Positions 32,747 through 42,658 of a stretch of 64,000 nucleotides of DNA are shown here, in pieces; position 1 is the stretch's first letter, and the number at the start of each line of letters is the position of its first letter. The stretch lies in NCBI GenBank assembly GCA_036403235.1, contig DASWRI010000076.1, positions 1-64,000 on the forward strand. The letters are read 5' to 3'. The notes under the pieces are model-generated. The model was given only the letters and a program-made list of their open reading frames with translations, did no database searches and was not told the origin of the DNA. The translations under genes and the position numbers were made by a program. This DNA comes from JBGTFE01 sp036403235. GTDB lineage: Bacteria; Acidobacteriota; Blastocatellia; Pyrinomonadales; Pyrinomonadaceae.

Positions 32747-35700
32747 TCAATTACCTTTCCAAAAATACAGTTTCGAGAGCCATGAGCGCGCTTTCAAAGC
32801 TTTGTTTTCAGCTTCGGCGGCAAAAATCAGGTAGCTGAATGTATCGTTAAATTGTAAAAACTTTAATTCGTCAGGCGGCTGAACCGGCGGCGGTTTTCCG
32901 AGCGGAATCGGGATAATGTCGGGCGGCGCGGTTTCGATGCCTCCCTGACGACTAAAAGCCATCAGGACTTCTTCTTTTACTTCCACGGAATTTTTCGCGT
33001 TTTCAGACCAGAATAGATAGAAAACGTCACATTTGTTGATATTTTCCTCGATTGTCTGAGCCCAATTCGCGCCGCGCTCGATATCGAGAACATCCATAAA
33101 ATAATTTTTCTTTTCGACGTCGAGCATTTGCACGCGCATTAAAACCTGCGGGCGGTCTTTTGTCGAATAGGAAATAAAAGGATTTTGAAAGCGCGTAAAC
33201 GCCTCGACCGGTTGCGGCGGCGTTTCTTTTAATTGCGCGTCGGCGGAAACGATTTCTATTTTGAACATCAAGCTTCCAACCGGAACGCTGTCTTCAACAA
33301 GATATATTTTGCACCATTTTTCGCTGGCATTTTGATTTTCGGGGACGGAAACGATAAAGCGTTCGTGAATTATATCCCCTCCCCAGATGTGCGAATCCGA
33401 CTGCTTATCTATCCCGAGACTCTCGATTACGAGGCGGAATGAAAGAGTCGCGCCGCGCTTGATTTTTTCCGTGATTTGGTCTGAAATGGGTGCTGCGGCG
33501 GTGGCATCAACGCGCTTCGCCATCGCGGTCAGATTTTCGATTTGCCCGGCAAGATGCGCGAAAATCTGTACGACAAAATCGCTTCCCGCCTGAACCTTTG
33601 AAGCCGCGTAAGCCGTGCATTGAACTTCCTCCTGCGGCGTGTCCCCAGCGCCATCGGACATGACGATTTCGTCTTCTGTATGCTCCTGCACTCCGACGCT
33701 GCCCGCCAGAAAGAGAAAAGCTCCGAGAATGGAAGCGCCCGCGCCCCATTTCGCCGCGATAATGCTGGCGGGCAGCCCGACGTTGATTTCCCGGAACGGC
33801 TCGTTAAACTCTGCGGGCAGAACATTTTTCGATCTTAATATTTTGCTGGTTTCTCTGGATTCGGCCTCGACGGTAAGTTTGAAAGCAAAACCGATTTTTT
33901 GGCCGTCTTCGACCAGCGGCTTTAGATTCCACTCCCAATGCAGAGGCTTTTCGCCGTCGTATTCGACGCGTCCTCCCGACCTTGACTCAATTTCCAGTCG
34001 CCCGTCGATAATTAAATCGGCCGTTACAAAACACTTATCATCCTGACAGATATTTTCGATTGTTTTGTCCTTCAACGTTCCGCTGCCTGTGGTCGTCGGC
34101 CTGTTCACATTTGTCGTTACGACATTTGAATCGGCATAGATGTTGTTCGGAGTTTGATTGACCACTGTAAAATTCGATTCGGAAAGAACTTTATCCAAAT
34201 CGAGACTGACGATATTTTTGGCATCACGTAAAAAAGGCTCCTGGGTTTCGAGAGTCACGAGGTCGTAGCCTGCTTTTTCGGCGTGCGCCGGTGTCGGCGA
34301 AGGAGTCGGCGTTACGCTTTCATCTGGAGACGGCGATGGCGTCGGCGCGGAGGAAGGTGACGGCGAAGGAGATATTTCGCGCGTCGGAGTTGGTACGGGC
34401 AATAAATTCGGACAGGAAAAAGACAATTGAAAATCGGATTGGTCGGAAGTAATCAGAACTGGCTGCGCCTGCTGCGAGCAGCCGGCCACGCTGACTGTAT
34501 GCGGGCCTGCGCTCAAATCCTTAAACATTACTATACCTGCCGGGCTGGTGCGCAGATTGCCCGCGGAATCGTCTGGCGGCGATACGTTTACGGCGACGTT
34601 GCCAATCGGAGTTTGGCCGTCGCCGGTGACACGAACCATAATCGTGCCGAAGACGCCTGCATTTTGGTCTCTTTTCTTGACAGTTACAAAATCTTGTCTG
34701 ATTTTTTCACAATCTGAGCCCAAGCCACCCAGCTCGACCGTCGCCATAATATCGCTGCCCGCCATTTCCTCGGTTGCCAGAACTGAGATGACCGCTGTGC
34801 CCTGGCCCTCAATTTCGCCGCGGGAAACCGACCAGTTGTAAGTCAGATTATTATCTTTTGAATCGACATCGGCGACGAAAGTAATGGTTTCGCCAACTTT
34901 GACTGAGTTCGGCGAACCTCTAACTTTGAAGTCGCGGGGGCAAATCAAAAACTGCTGAATCGGTACGCAGTCACAGCTTTTGACGCTGACTTCGCGCGTC
35001 AATGGTTGCCCGCAGTTTGCCTGGCAATAACCGTCGTCGACGCTGACCGTAATCGTGTAAGTTCCTTCTCCGGTGCTTGATAAATCCCAGGTCACATTCG
35101 TGCCGGAGCCGACGATGCGCCCGCCTGAAACAGTATATTGATATTGAAGTGTATCGCCGTCGGCGTCAGTTGCGGCTGTATTAACGCTGACCGTCGAATT
35201 GTCATTGCATTGGCCCGAACGCGGCTTTTGCCCGAACGAGCACAGCATATATATTTCCGATTCGCTTAGTGAAACGCCTTGAATCGAAGGCGGCAAATTT
35301 GTCACCGGAGGTTTTTTGCCTCTGAACAACTTTCGCAGCCATTTGAAAAAACGTTGGAAAACATTCGGTTTTTTATCTTTCTCGGTTTGGTTCGAGGCGG
35401 CCGGTTCCTCCTGCGTTTCATCCGGAACGGTTCCGGCCATCAAATATGTTTTTTGCGCGGCAAAGCCGGCGGCAATAAAATCCGAAATCAATTTTGCCGG
35501 CGAAACGGTTTTCTCCGTCTGTTGCTCGAAATTTTGCGACGCCGCATTTATCCGGCGTATTTTATCGAAATTTCCCTTTGCATCCTCATTTGACTGTTTC
35601 GGAGAAGTCGGTTTTTCCGTCAGATTACCGCCGCCGATAATTGGGCGCTGGCTAAAATTCAGCGAATAAAAATACAGCAGTGAGGCGAGCAAGAGCAGAA

Positions 35701-35803
35701 TTATGCCAACGGTGAAAGCCCACCGCCGTCTGAGATAAAATTTGCCTGTCGGAGACGCGGAAGTTGAATTCGTATTCGGTAATGGAATCTGTTCTGAAGC
35801 CAT
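32747..35803 (-). CDS. Transmembrane receptor-like protein with PKD-like ectodomain and cytoplasmic TIR domain
   Basis: The protein has 1018 residues. A membrane helix is at about 28-48. The outside part has two PKD/Ig-like domains (about 175-285 and 290-382), a carboxypeptidase-regulatory-like beta sandwich (about 385-470), a Pro-Thr-Ser linker (about 472-515) and an unassigned domain (about 520-680). A second membrane helix at about 684-707 leads inside to a beta-rich domain (about 712-860; VQAGSDFVVQIFAHLAGQ, VEDSVPVGSLMFKI) and a TIR domain (about 875-970; FISYSTKDRPQVL, GANWAQTIEENI, DVFYLFWSENAKNSVEVKEE). TIR domains in bacteria act as NAD+-cleaving or signalling modules. The ligand and partner are unknown; no other defence gene is adjacent. 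Confidence 0.85.
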   Translation of the reverse strand: MASEQIPLPNTNSTSASPTGKFYLRRRWAFTVGIILLLLASLLYFYSLNFSQRPIIGGGNLTEKPTSPKQSNEDAKGNFDKIRRINAASQNFEQQTEKTVSPAKLISDFIAAGFAAQKTYLMAGTVPDETQEEPAASNQTEKDKKPNVFQRFFKWLRKLFRGKKPPVTNLPPSIQGVSLSESEIYMLCSFGQKPRSGQCNDNSTVSVNTAATDADGDTLQYQYTVSGGRIVGSGTNVTWDLSSTGEGTYTITVSVDDGYCQANCGQPLTREVSVKSCDCVPIQQFLICPRDFKVRGSPNSVKVGETITFVADVDSKDNNLTYNWSVSRGEIEGQGTAVISVLATEEMAGSDIMATVELGGLGSDCEKIRQDFVTVKKRDQNAGVFGTIMVRVTGDGQTPIGNVAVNVSPPDDSAGNLRTSPAGIVMFKDLSAGPHTVSVAGCSQQAQPVLITSDQSDFQLSFSCPNLLPVPTPTREISPSPSPSSAPTPSPSPDESVTPTPSPTPAHAEKAGYDLVTLETQEPFLRDAKNIVSLDLDKVLSESNFTVVNQTPNNIYADSNVVTTNVNRPTTTGSGTLKDKTIENICQDDKCFVTADLIIDGRLEIESRSGGRVEYDGEKPLHWEWNLKPLVEDGQKIGFAFKLTVEAESRETSKILRSKNVLPAEFNEPFREINVGLPASIIAAKWGAGASILGAFLFLAGSVGVQEHTEDEIVMSDGAGDTPQEEVQCTAYAASKVQAGSDFVVQIFAHLAGQIENLTAMAKRVDATAAAPISDQITEKIKRGATLSFRLVIESLGIDKQSDSHIWGGDIIHERFIVSVPENQNASEKWCKIYLVEDSVPVGSLMFKIEIVSADAQLKETPPQPVEAFTRFQNPFISYSTKDRPQVLMRVQMLDVEKKNYFMDVLDIERGANWAQTIEENINKCDVFYLFWSENAKNSVEVKEEVLMAFSRQGGIETAPPDIIPIPLGKPPPVQPPDELKFLQFNDTFSYLIFAAEAENKALKARSWLSKLYFWKGN

Positions 35804-36037
35804 ATTCAGCGACTACAAAAAGATAGGAAACAATTATTAAACTGAAAACTCGAAAAATGTGAAAATAATTTTGCCGCAAACGATAATGGCCGGTCTAAAT
35901 CGAAAACCGCCGTGCAAAATTAAAGCATTAATAATTACCGATATCGATGTGAATATTAGCAGAGAAGTAAAAAAATATGCAAGAAAATTTATTTCCCGGT
36001 AGCTTATCAACGCTCTCAAAATTTGATTTTTTCAAAA

Positions 36038-38008
36038 TCAAATTCCTGCCGTTCGCCGAATTTCTTCAACCGCGTTTGGATTTTCCAAAGCTGACAAATC
36101 GCCCGCGTCTTCGCCGAGATAAGCGGCGCGGATAACGCGGCGCATCACTTTGGCGTTGCGTGTTTTCGGGAGAGCCGAGACGAAATGAATCCGCGAAGGC
36201 GCGAGCGGTTTGCCCATATCTTTGGCGACGACCGCTTTTAAATCGGCTTCGAGATTTTCCGTCGCGTCGCGTTTCAAAATGCAAAAGGCGACCATCGCCG
36301 TTCCTTTTATCTCATCGGGGACGCCGATGACGGCGGCTTCGGCAACGCGCTCATCACCGACCAGAAGGCTTTCGACTTCGGCCGGGCCGACGCGTTTTCC
36401 GGCGACTTTCAAAGTATCGTCCGAGCGTCCGAGAATAAACCAGTGCCCGTCCGAGTCCTTCATCGCCCAGTCGCCGTGAACCCAGACGCCCGGAAAACGA
36501 TTCCAATACGTTTCCAGATACCTTTCGCGTTCTTTCCAGAAGCCGCGCGCCATTCCAATCCATGGTTTTTTTATGACAAGCTCACCGACCTCGTTCGCGC
36601 TGACCGGCTCGCCCGATTCGTCCAGAATATCGGCCGCGATGCCTGGGCACGGCGCGGGAAACGAGCACGGCTTTATCGGCAAAAGCGGGTTTCCCATCAA
36701 AATTCCGCCGGAAATTTCCGTCCCGCCCGAATAATTGATAATCGGCAGGCGCGAATCGCCGACTTTTTCGAAGAGCCACCACCACAGCGCGGGATTCCAC
36801 GGCTCGCCCGTCGAAGCGAAAGCGCGAATCGCGGAAAGGTCGTGCTTTTTCGGCAAATCGTCGCCGTGCGTGGCGAGCGAGCGAACGAGCGTCGGCGAGA
36901 TTCCGAGAATTTCAACCTTATGTTTGGCGCAGAATTCCCACATCCGGTCGGGCGCGGGATAGTCGGGCGCGCCGTCGTATAAAACAATCGTCGCGCCGTT
37001 TATCAAAGCGCCGTAAATCAGCCACGGCCCCATCATCCAGCCGAGGTCGGTTATCCAACAGATGCGCGTCCCGCGCCCGACATCCGTCCCGAAAGCCATA
37101 TCCTGCGCCGCTTTCAAAGGAAAGCTGGCGTGCGTGTGCAAAATCCCTTTCGGCTTGCCGGTCGTGCCCGAAGTGTAAAGAATAATGAGCGGGTCTTCGG
37201 CAAGAGTTGGTTCAATGTGAGAAAGTTCCGAATCAAAACTTAACAGGTAATCGTAAAGTTCAACATTAATGCTTTCATTTTCAGTAGAACTAACTTCACA
37301 TATTCCATTATCAACAACAAAAAGATGTTTGATTGTCGGGCAGCTTTCGACAGCGTTTTTGGCAATCTCAAAGGCGTTGAAGTTTTTTCCGCGACGCGGG
37401 AAACCGTCACAGGTAAAAAGTGCTTTGGCTTGAACGGCACTCAGTCTCGACTCAATTGCTGAAACTCCATAGCCCGAAAAAACCGGAACGGCAATTGCGC
37501 CGATTTGTCCGATTGCAAGTAAAACAATGACTGTCTCGGCCTGCATCGGTAAGTGAATTCCGATTGCATCGCCCTTTTCTAAGCCTCTTTCACGCAACCC
37601 AACTACAAGCGCTTTAACTTGTCTCGATAATTCTTCATAAGTATGTGTTACAACCGAACCCTCTTCGCCTTCCCAGATTATCGCGGGCTGGTTTTTCATC
37701 TCGCCGGTCTGCCAGCGGTCGAGACACATTTCCGTGATGTTCAAGCCCGCGCCCTCGCACCAAACGGGAAACTCGACGCCGTTTGACGTGTCGAGCAGCT
37801 TCGTCAAAGGCGGATTAAATTTTATGTCGAGAAATTTGAGAACTTCTTCGGTGAATTTTTCGACATCATTTATCGAATATCGATAAAGCTCGTCAAAGTC
37901 AGAAACACCGATTTGCTGCATAAAACGCGTAATCTGCGCGCGCTCTTTGACCGCTTCCGAGGGCGTCCACGCAATCGGCTGATTTTCGAGAAGGTTGATG
38001 TCGTTCAT
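36038..38008 (-). CDS. AMP-forming acyl-CoA synthetase (acetyl/acetoacetyl-CoA synthetase-like)
   Basis: The 656-residue ANL-family ligase activates a carboxylic acid via acyl-AMP. The AMP-binding motif is [17 protein letters not shown] (about 279-295), followed by [26 protein letters not shown], and [21 protein letters not shown] with the hinge aspartate and [13 protein letters not shown]. The C-terminal catalytic lysine region is [10 protein letters not shown]. The N-terminal extension and length fit the Acs/AacS group. The middle of the gene (about 37200-37700) is AT-richer than both flanks. Divergent from the SDR gene at 38144 with a 135-base spacer. Acetoacetate from fumarylacetoacetase is one possible substrate, by context only. 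Confidence 0.88.
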   Translation of the reverse strand: MNDINLLENQPIAWTPSEAVKERAQITRFMQQIGVSDFDELYRYSINDVEKFTEEVLKFLDIKFNPPLTKLLDTSNGVEFPVWCEGAGLNITEMCLDRWQTGEMKNQPAIIWEGEEGSVVTHTYEELSRQVKALVVGLRERGLEKGDAIGIHLPMQAETVIVLLAIGQIGAIAVPVFSGYGVSAIESRLSAVQAKALFTCDGFPRRGKNFNAFEIAKNAVESCPTIKHLFVVDNGICEVSSTENESINVELYDYLLSFDSELSHIEPTLAEDPLIILYTSGTTGKPKGILHTHASFPLKAAQDMAFGTDVGRGTRICWITDLGWMMGPWLIYGALINGATIVLYDGAPDYPAPDRMWEFCAKHKVEILGISPTLVRSLATHGDDLPKKHDLSAIRAFASTGEPWNPALWWWLFEKVGDSRLPIINYSGGTEISGGILMGNPLLPIKPCSFPAPCPGIAADILDESGEPVSANEVGELVIKKPWIGMARGFWKERERYLETYWNRFPGVWVHGDWAMKDSDGHWFILGRSDDTLKVAGKRVGPAEVESLLVGDERVAEAAVIGVPDEIKGTAMVAFCILKRDATENLEADLKAVVAKDMGKPLAPSRIHFVSALPKTRNAKVMRRVIRAAYLGEDAGDLSALENPNAVEEIRRTAGI

Positions 38009-38143
38009 ATTTTTGTGATTTGAAAAGAATTAGCCAATATTTTATAACAAAACTTCGGGTTAGAAAATACATCTGAACATTTGCGAACTCGCGCGCCTTT
38101 GCGGACGTAAGTTTTTCTTCCCGCAAAAGCGCATGGAAAATTT

Positions 38144-38932
38144 ATGAGCGAAAAACCTGTCGAAATTAAACTTCCCGCCAATCTTTTTCAAGGCAAAACG
38201 GCAATCGTCACCGGCGCGTCGCGCGGCGTCGGGCGCGCAACTGCCTTAAGACTCGCCGAAGCGGGCGCCAACGTCGTCGTAAATTATCTGAGCGCTGAAG
38301 AAAAAGCGAACAACGTCGTCGCCCTGTGCAGGGAAAAAGGCGTCGACGCCATCGCCGTTCAGGGCGACGTTTCCGAGTGGCGGGCGGCGCACAATCTGGC
38401 CAACAAAGGGCTCGAAAAATTCGGGCGAATCGATTTGCTCGTCTTAAACGCCGGAGTTTGGGAAGGCGCGCCGATTGAAGAAATGTCGGAAGAGCTCTGG
38501 AATAAGATTTTGAACATCAATTTGAAATCCGCCTGGGCGATGTCAAAAGCGTGCGTTCCGGCGATGAAAAAACAGGCGAGCGCCGCGATTGTGCTGGTTT
38601 CTTCGACCGCCGGACAGCGCGGCGAAGCGAATTATTCAAATTACGCGGCTTCGAAGGGCGGGCAAATCAGCTTCACAAAGGCGCTCGCCACCGAACTCGC
38701 GCCGCGCATCCGCGTCAATTGCGTCGCGCCCGGCTGGATTGAAACGGCGATGGTTCGCCCCGTATTCGAAGACGAAAATTATCGCCAGAGCGTTTTAAAT
38801 TCGATTCCGCTTCAAAGAATGGCGGCGACCGACGACGTCGCGCTCTCGATTTGTTTTCTGCTCTCGGACTGGTCGCGCCACATCACGGGCGAGATTCTAA
38901 ACATCAACGGCGGGACGGTTCTTTGCGGGTAA
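38144..38932 (+). CDS. Short-chain dehydrogenase/reductase (FabG-like)
   Basis: The 262-residue NAD(P)-dependent oxidoreductase is of the classical SDR type: TGASRGVGRATALRL (about 25-39), NAGVWEG, the catalytic SSTAGQRG with serine, and YAASKGGQISF with Tyr and Lys. The C-terminal INGGTVLCG is the usual SDR end. It is likely an oxidoreductase for a hydroxy- or ketoacyl compound or a sugar; the substrate is not evident. The neighbours are an acyl-CoA ligase (divergent) and a Gly/Ser-rich protein. Confidence 0.92.
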   Translation: MSEKPVEIKLPANLFQGKTAIVTGASRGVGRATALRLAEAGANVVVNYLSAEEKANNVVALCREKGVDAIAVQGDVSEWRAAHNLANKGLEKFGRIDLLVLNAGVWEGAPIEEMSEELWNKILNINLKSAWAMSKACVPAMKKQASAAIVLVSSTAGQRGEANYSNYAASKGGQISFTKALATELAPRIRVNCVAPGWIETAMVRPVFEDENYRQSVLNSIPLQRMAATDDVALSICFLLSDWSRHITGEILNINGGTVLCG

Positions 38933-39039
38933 AAGCGCGAAACTCCTTATGTCAGGAAGATTACGGAAAAGAGATTTTATAATTGCTTAGATATATTCTG
39001 GTTGAAAAACCAAAATTTCAAGGAGGTTATAAAATTTTT

Positions 39040-39378
39040 ATGGCACAGCAACAAGGTGGACAGGGCGGCTCAGGCGGCATGGACGATATGCAGATGCAGG
39101 GCGGAGGCGGAAGCCAGGGCGGCGGCGGCGGCCAAAGCGGCGGCAGTTCAGGCGGTTCGAGTGGTGGTAGTTCCGGCGGCTCGAGCGGCGGCAGCGGTGG
39201 AAGCAGTGGCGGAAGCGGCGGCGGTTCTGGCTCAGGCGGCGGCTCCGGCTCTGGCGGAGGTTCAGGTTCCGGTGGTTCGGGCGGAAGCTCGGGCGGCGGA
39301 ACGGGTGGTTCGGGTTCGGGCGGTTCCGGTGCCGGAAGCTCCGGCTCGGGCGGTTCGGGCGGAGGCGGCGGAAGTTAA
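39040..39378 (+). CDS. Gly/Ser-only low-complexity small protein
   Basis: The 112-residue protein starts MAQQQGGQGGSGGMDDMQM and from about residue 20 consists almost only of Gly and Ser (with one Thr and one Ala). ATG 39040 is chosen because AAGGAGG at 39020-39026 precedes it; an upstream in-frame start would add 19 residues. The Shine-Dalgarno match and the terminator at 39416 indicate a real, expressed unit. There is no signal peptide. Possible roles are structural, adhesive or disordered linker-like; nothing points to one. GS runs could also grow by repeat slippage. Confidence 0.7.
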   Translation: MAQQQGGQGGSGGMDDMQMQGGGGSQGGGGGQSGGSSGGSSGGSSGGSSGGSGGSSGGSGGGSGSGGGSGSGGGSGSGGSGGSSGGGTGGSGSGGSGAGSSGSGGSGGGGGS

Positions 39379-39415
39379 AGAGCTTTCGCGAAAAATTAAA
39401 AAATCCTAATTTGGC

Positions 39416-39450
39416 AGAAGCCGGTTTGAAAAAATCGGCTTCTACTTTTT
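39416..39450 (+). terminator. Rho-independent terminator after the Gly/Ser gene
   Basis: AGAAGCCG (39416-39423) pairs perfectly with CGGCTTCT (39436-39443) around a 12-base loop, followed by ACTTTTT. It lies 38 bases after the stop codon. Confidence 0.8.
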
Positions 39451-39464
39451 GCGGCGGTTTTTAG

Positions 39465-39604
39465 TGAGAGACGCAGAGAATTTTTAGCCGCGAATAACAC
39501 GAATTACACAAATAGCTGTTTTCTTTTATTCGTGATACCAATGTAATTCGCGGCTGGCTTTTTTCTAAAAAACTCTGTGTTCTCTGTGCTCTCTGCGGTG
39601 AAAA
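39465..39604. repeat. Nested composite intergenic element upstream of lysC
   Basis: Outer CTCTGTG-type arms (GAGACGCAGAGAA at about 39468-39480 and CTCTGTGTTCTCTGTGCTCTCTGCGGTGA at 39573-39602, read in two halves) enclose an AGCCGCGAATAACAC hairpin with right arm ATTCGCGGCT (39485-39555). The inner structure has an AT-rich loop. The 250-base spacer up to lysC holds this element and the terminator before it, nothing else I can support. TTGACA at 39662-39667 could be a -35 box for lysC. Confidence 0.85.
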
Positions 39605-39700
39605 TCTTTTCGAAATTTTTAGCAGGACAAATTTAACCCGGTTTGTCCGCTTTTTCTTAACTTGACAATCGAGCGCGTTTGATTTGAACTTTCAATCAGC

Positions 39701-41071
39701 GTGGGCGATAAAAAAAATCCGACAGTAATGAAATTTGGCGGGACGAGCGTGCAGGACGCGGAAGCGTTTGCGCGCGTCGCCGCGATTGTAACGGGCGAAA
39801 AGAAAAATTCTCCGGTCGTCGTCACTTCGGCGATGGCGAAAGTGACCGACGCGCTTCTGCAGGCTTTTGAGCTGGCGAAAAAAGGCGAGCCGGGCGATGC
39901 GCTGGCCTCGCTGGACGTTCATTTTGCGAGACATCACACAATTTCCGAGAGTCTGCTCGGCGAAAAACAGCAAAAAATATTTGAAATCGAGCTGCGTTAC
40001 GCCAAAGAGGAATTAGGCGATTTGCTGATACGCGCGTCGCGTCGCTCTCTGCCGCTGTCGATGCTCAAAGACGCGATTGTTTCCTACGGCGAACAGCTTT
40101 CGTCGCGGCTTCTGGCGGAAGTCTGCAATACAAAAAATTTGAATGCGCGGCAGATGGATTCGCGCCGCCTGATTGTCACCGACGACGAATACGGCTCGGC
40201 GACGCCGATTTGGGACGAGACGGAAAATTTAGTTCAATTGGAATTACAGCCTTTAATCGACGCGGGCGAAATTCCGATTCTAGGCGGATTTATCGCGGCC
40301 AGCCGGAGCGGCGAAACGACGACTTTGGGGCGCGGCGGCTCGGATTATTCGGCGGCTCTGGTCGGCGCGGCGCTAAAGGCGCGTGAAATTCAGATTTGGA
40401 CGGACGTCACCGGCGTTTTAACGTGCGACCCGCGCATCGTTCCCGAAGCGCGAACGCTCGAAACGCTTTCATACGAGGAAGCTGCCGAGCTCGCCTATTT
40501 CGGCGCGAAAGTTTTGCATCCGAAAACGATTCAGCCCGCCGTCGATTACAAGATTCCCGTCCGCGTCTGCAACTCGCACCAGCCCGATGCGCGCGGGACG
40601 ATGATTTTATCCGAATCGGAGACCGCGCCGAGCCGCATCAAATCCATCGCGCACAAAACCGGAATCACGATTCTGAGAATTTCGTCGGCGCGGATGCTCG
40701 GAAGCTATGGTTTTATGAGCGCGCTTTTTCAGGTTTTCGAACGCTACCGAACCGTCATCGACGTCATTTCGACATCGGAAGTTTCGGTTGCCCTGACGCT
40801 CGACAATACGGCCGCCATCGAAAATATCGTCACCGAACTCGAACGCCTCGGCGAAACGCAGGTCGAATACGGCAACGCCGTCGTCTGCGTCGTCGGCGAG
40901 GGATTACGCGCTTCGTCGGGGCTTGCGGCCAAACTTTTTTCGACGATTGAAGACGTTCCCATCTCGCTTATCTCGCACGGCGCTTCGAGCGTCAACATCA
41001 CGTTCGTGATAAAAGAAGAAAAAGTTTCGGAAGTGATAAAACGCCTCCACGAAACATTTTTCAGCGAATAA
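39701..41071 (+). CDS. lysC: Aspartate kinase
   Basis: This is the first enzyme of the aspartate pathway (lysine, threonine, methionine), up to 456 residues. The N-terminal kinase domain shows VMKFGGTSVQD, TLGRGGSDYSAALVGAAL and YFGAKVLHPKTIQPA. The C-terminal part carries two ACT domains (SEVSVALTLDN and the final SSVNITFVI block). It is a monofunctional enzyme of the LysC/ThrA-type length. GTG 39701 is the longest start; ATG 39728 would begin directly at MKFGGTSV, as in many homologues, so the start is uncertain. GrpB follows two bases after its stop. Confidence 0.94.
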   Translation: MGDKKNPTVMKFGGTSVQDAEAFARVAAIVTGEKKNSPVVVTSAMAKVTDALLQAFELAKKGEPGDALASLDVHFARHHTISESLLGEKQQKIFEIELRYAKEELGDLLIRASRRSLPLSMLKDAIVSYGEQLSSRLLAEVCNTKNLNARQMDSRRLIVTDDEYGSATPIWDETENLVQLELQPLIDAGEIPILGGFIAASRSGETTTLGRGGSDYSAALVGAALKAREIQIWTDVTGVLTCDPRIVPEARTLETLSYEEAAELAYFGAKVLHPKTIQPAVDYKIPVRVCNSHQPDARGTMILSESETAPSRIKSIAHKTGITILRISSARMLGSYGFMSALFQVFERYRTVIDVISTSEVSVALTLDNTAAIENIVTELERLGETQVEYGNAVVCVVGEGLRASSGLAAKLFSTIEDVPISLISHGASSVNITFVIKEEKVSEVIKRLHETFFSE

Positions 41072-41072
41072 T

Positions 41073-41603
41073 ATGCTCGGTTTGGACAGAAAAAGCGTCA
41101 AGCTCGTCTCTCATAAAAAAGAATGGAAAACGCTTTTCGAGCGCGAGGAAAAACTGCTTCGCGACGCGCTCGGGCGTTTGGCGCTGGCGGTTGAACATAT
41201 CGGAAGCACCGCGATTCCCGAAATTAAGGCAAAGCCGATTATCGATATTATGGTCGGCGTGCGCGATTTGCCGGATGTCGAAAAATGTCTGTCGCCGCTT
41301 GAGAAAATCGGTTACGAATATCTGGGCGAAATGGGCGTTGCGGGCAGGCATTATTTTAGAAAAGGCACTTCGACGATTAGCACCCACCATCTGAATATTG
41401 TCGAATTGGGCGGCGATTTTTGGAAAAACCATATTTTTTTTCGAGATTATCTGCGCGAAAACGCGGAAGCCGCGCGGCAGTACGACAAACTAAAAAACGA
41501 TTTGGCGACAAAATACAAAGACAATCGCGAATCTTACACCGACGGCAAAACCGAATTTGTCGGGGAAATTCTGCAAAAATCGAATTTTTCGGCGCAAAAT
41601 TAA
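41073..41603 (+). CDS. GrpB (UPF0157) family protein
   Basis: This 176-residue nucleotidyltransferase-superfamily protein has the GrpB hallmarks: EHIGSTAIPEIKAKPIIDIMV (read as EHIGSTAIPEI and KPIIDIMVGV), the metal-binding acidic residue in DIMV, and the RKGTSTISTHHLNIV region. The ligand and reaction are not known for most members. It follows lysC with a one-base gap, so they are likely co-transcribed, though no functional link to lysine is obvious. Confidence 0.88.
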   Translation: MLGLDRKSVKLVSHKKEWKTLFEREEKLLRDALGRLALAVEHIGSTAIPEIKAKPIIDIMVGVRDLPDVEKCLSPLEKIGYEYLGEMGVAGRHYFRKGTSTISTHHLNIVELGGDFWKNHIFFRDYLRENAEAARQYDKLKNDLATKYKDNRESYTDGKTEFVGEILQKSNFSAQN

Positions 41604-41653
41604 ACGATACGGCGTTGATTCGCGAGCTAAAGATGTTGTATCAATAAATCTCT

Positions 41654-42658
41654 ATGAACCTTTTTGAATTGACAAGGGAATTGATGAAAATTCCTTCCGT
41701 TTCAGGCGAAGAACAAAAAGTCGGCGCGTTTTTGGACGAGTATCTTTCGTCTCTCGGCTGGACGGTCGAGATGCAGGAAGTCGCCGACGGCTGCCGCAAC
41801 GTCATCGCTTATCTGAACGAGCGGCCGCGCGTTTTTCTATCGACGCATATGGACACCGTTCCGCCTTTTATCGCGCCGACCGAGGACGACGAAAAGATTT
41901 ACGGGCGCGGCGCGTGCGACGCCAAAGGCATTATCGCATCGCAGATTTTTGCGGCGGAAAATTTGCGAAAACAGGGCGTCGCGGACATCGGTTTGCTTTA
42001 CACGGTTGACGAGGAACAGTCTTCGACCGGCGCGAAAGCGGCAAATCTGCACCCGTTGGCGGCGAAATGCGAATATCTCGTCAACGGCGAGCCGACCGAC
42101 AACGATTTGGCCGTCGGCTCGAAGGGCGCGCTTCGATTTATGGTCAAAACAACCGGCCGCGCGGCGCATTCGGCGTATCCCGAACAGGGCGAATCGGCGA
42201 TTGAAAAGCTGCTCGATATTCTTCAGGACCTTCGACGGATAAAATTCCCGAACGACGAATTTTTCGGCGAAACGACGAGCAATATCGGCACAATCAACGC
42301 CGGAATGAAATTAAACATCGTTCCGGCCAACGCCGAAGCCGGATTTTTGATTCGGCTGACGACGAAAAAAGAGCCGATTTGGGAAATTCTGGAAAAAACG
42401 ATTGACGGGCGCGGCACGCTTGAGCTTTTGTCGGTCAGCGAGCCGGTTAAAATGCTCGCGGTCGAAAATTTTAATCAAAAAGTCGTTCGTTTTACGACCG
42501 ACATTCCGCATCTGCCGAACTGGGGAACGCCGCTTCTGCTCGGCGCGGGCTCGATTCTCGACGCGCACACGTCGCACGAATTCGTTTTGAAGCGAGATTT
42601 GGAAGAATCTGCCGGGCTTTATGAGAATTTAGTGAAAAAGCTGTTGCGGGAAAATTAA
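41654..42658 (+). CDS. M20-family peptidase/deacylase, DapE candidate
   Basis: This 334-residue zinc enzyme of the M20 group has STHMDTVPPF (metal His and catalytic Asp, about 57-66), YGRGACDAKG (bridging Asp), VDEEQSSTGAK (catalytic Glu pair) and a terminal AHTSHEFV histidine. A dimerisation insert lies in the middle (about 165-275). Family members include DapE, ArgE and carboxypeptidases. Between lysC and dapB, with dapD nearby (succinylase route), DapE is the natural guess; specificity is not readable from sequence. Its stop overlaps the next ATG by one base (TAATG). Confidence 0.88.
   Translation: MNLFELTRELMKIPSVSGEEQKVGAFLDEYLSSLGWTVEMQEVADGCRNVIAYLNERPRVFLSTHMDTVPPFIAPTEDDEKIYGRGACDAKGIIASQIFAAENLRKQGVADIGLLYTVDEEQSSTGAKAANLHPLAAKCEYLVNGEPTDNDLAVGSKGALRFMVKTTGRAAHSAYPEQGESAIEKLLDILQDLRRIKFPNDEFFGETTSNIGTINAGMKLNIVPANAEAGFLIRLTTKKEPIWEILEKTIDGRGTLELLSVSEPVKMLAVENFNQKVVRFTTDIPHLPNWGTPLLLGAGSILDAHTSHEFVLKRDLEESAGLYENLVKKLLREN

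Noticed and set aside
39465..39700. Lysine riboswitch upstream of lysC
   Set aside because: The spacer is explained by a terminator and the composite repeat element; I see none of the conserved multi-helix lysine riboswitch core.
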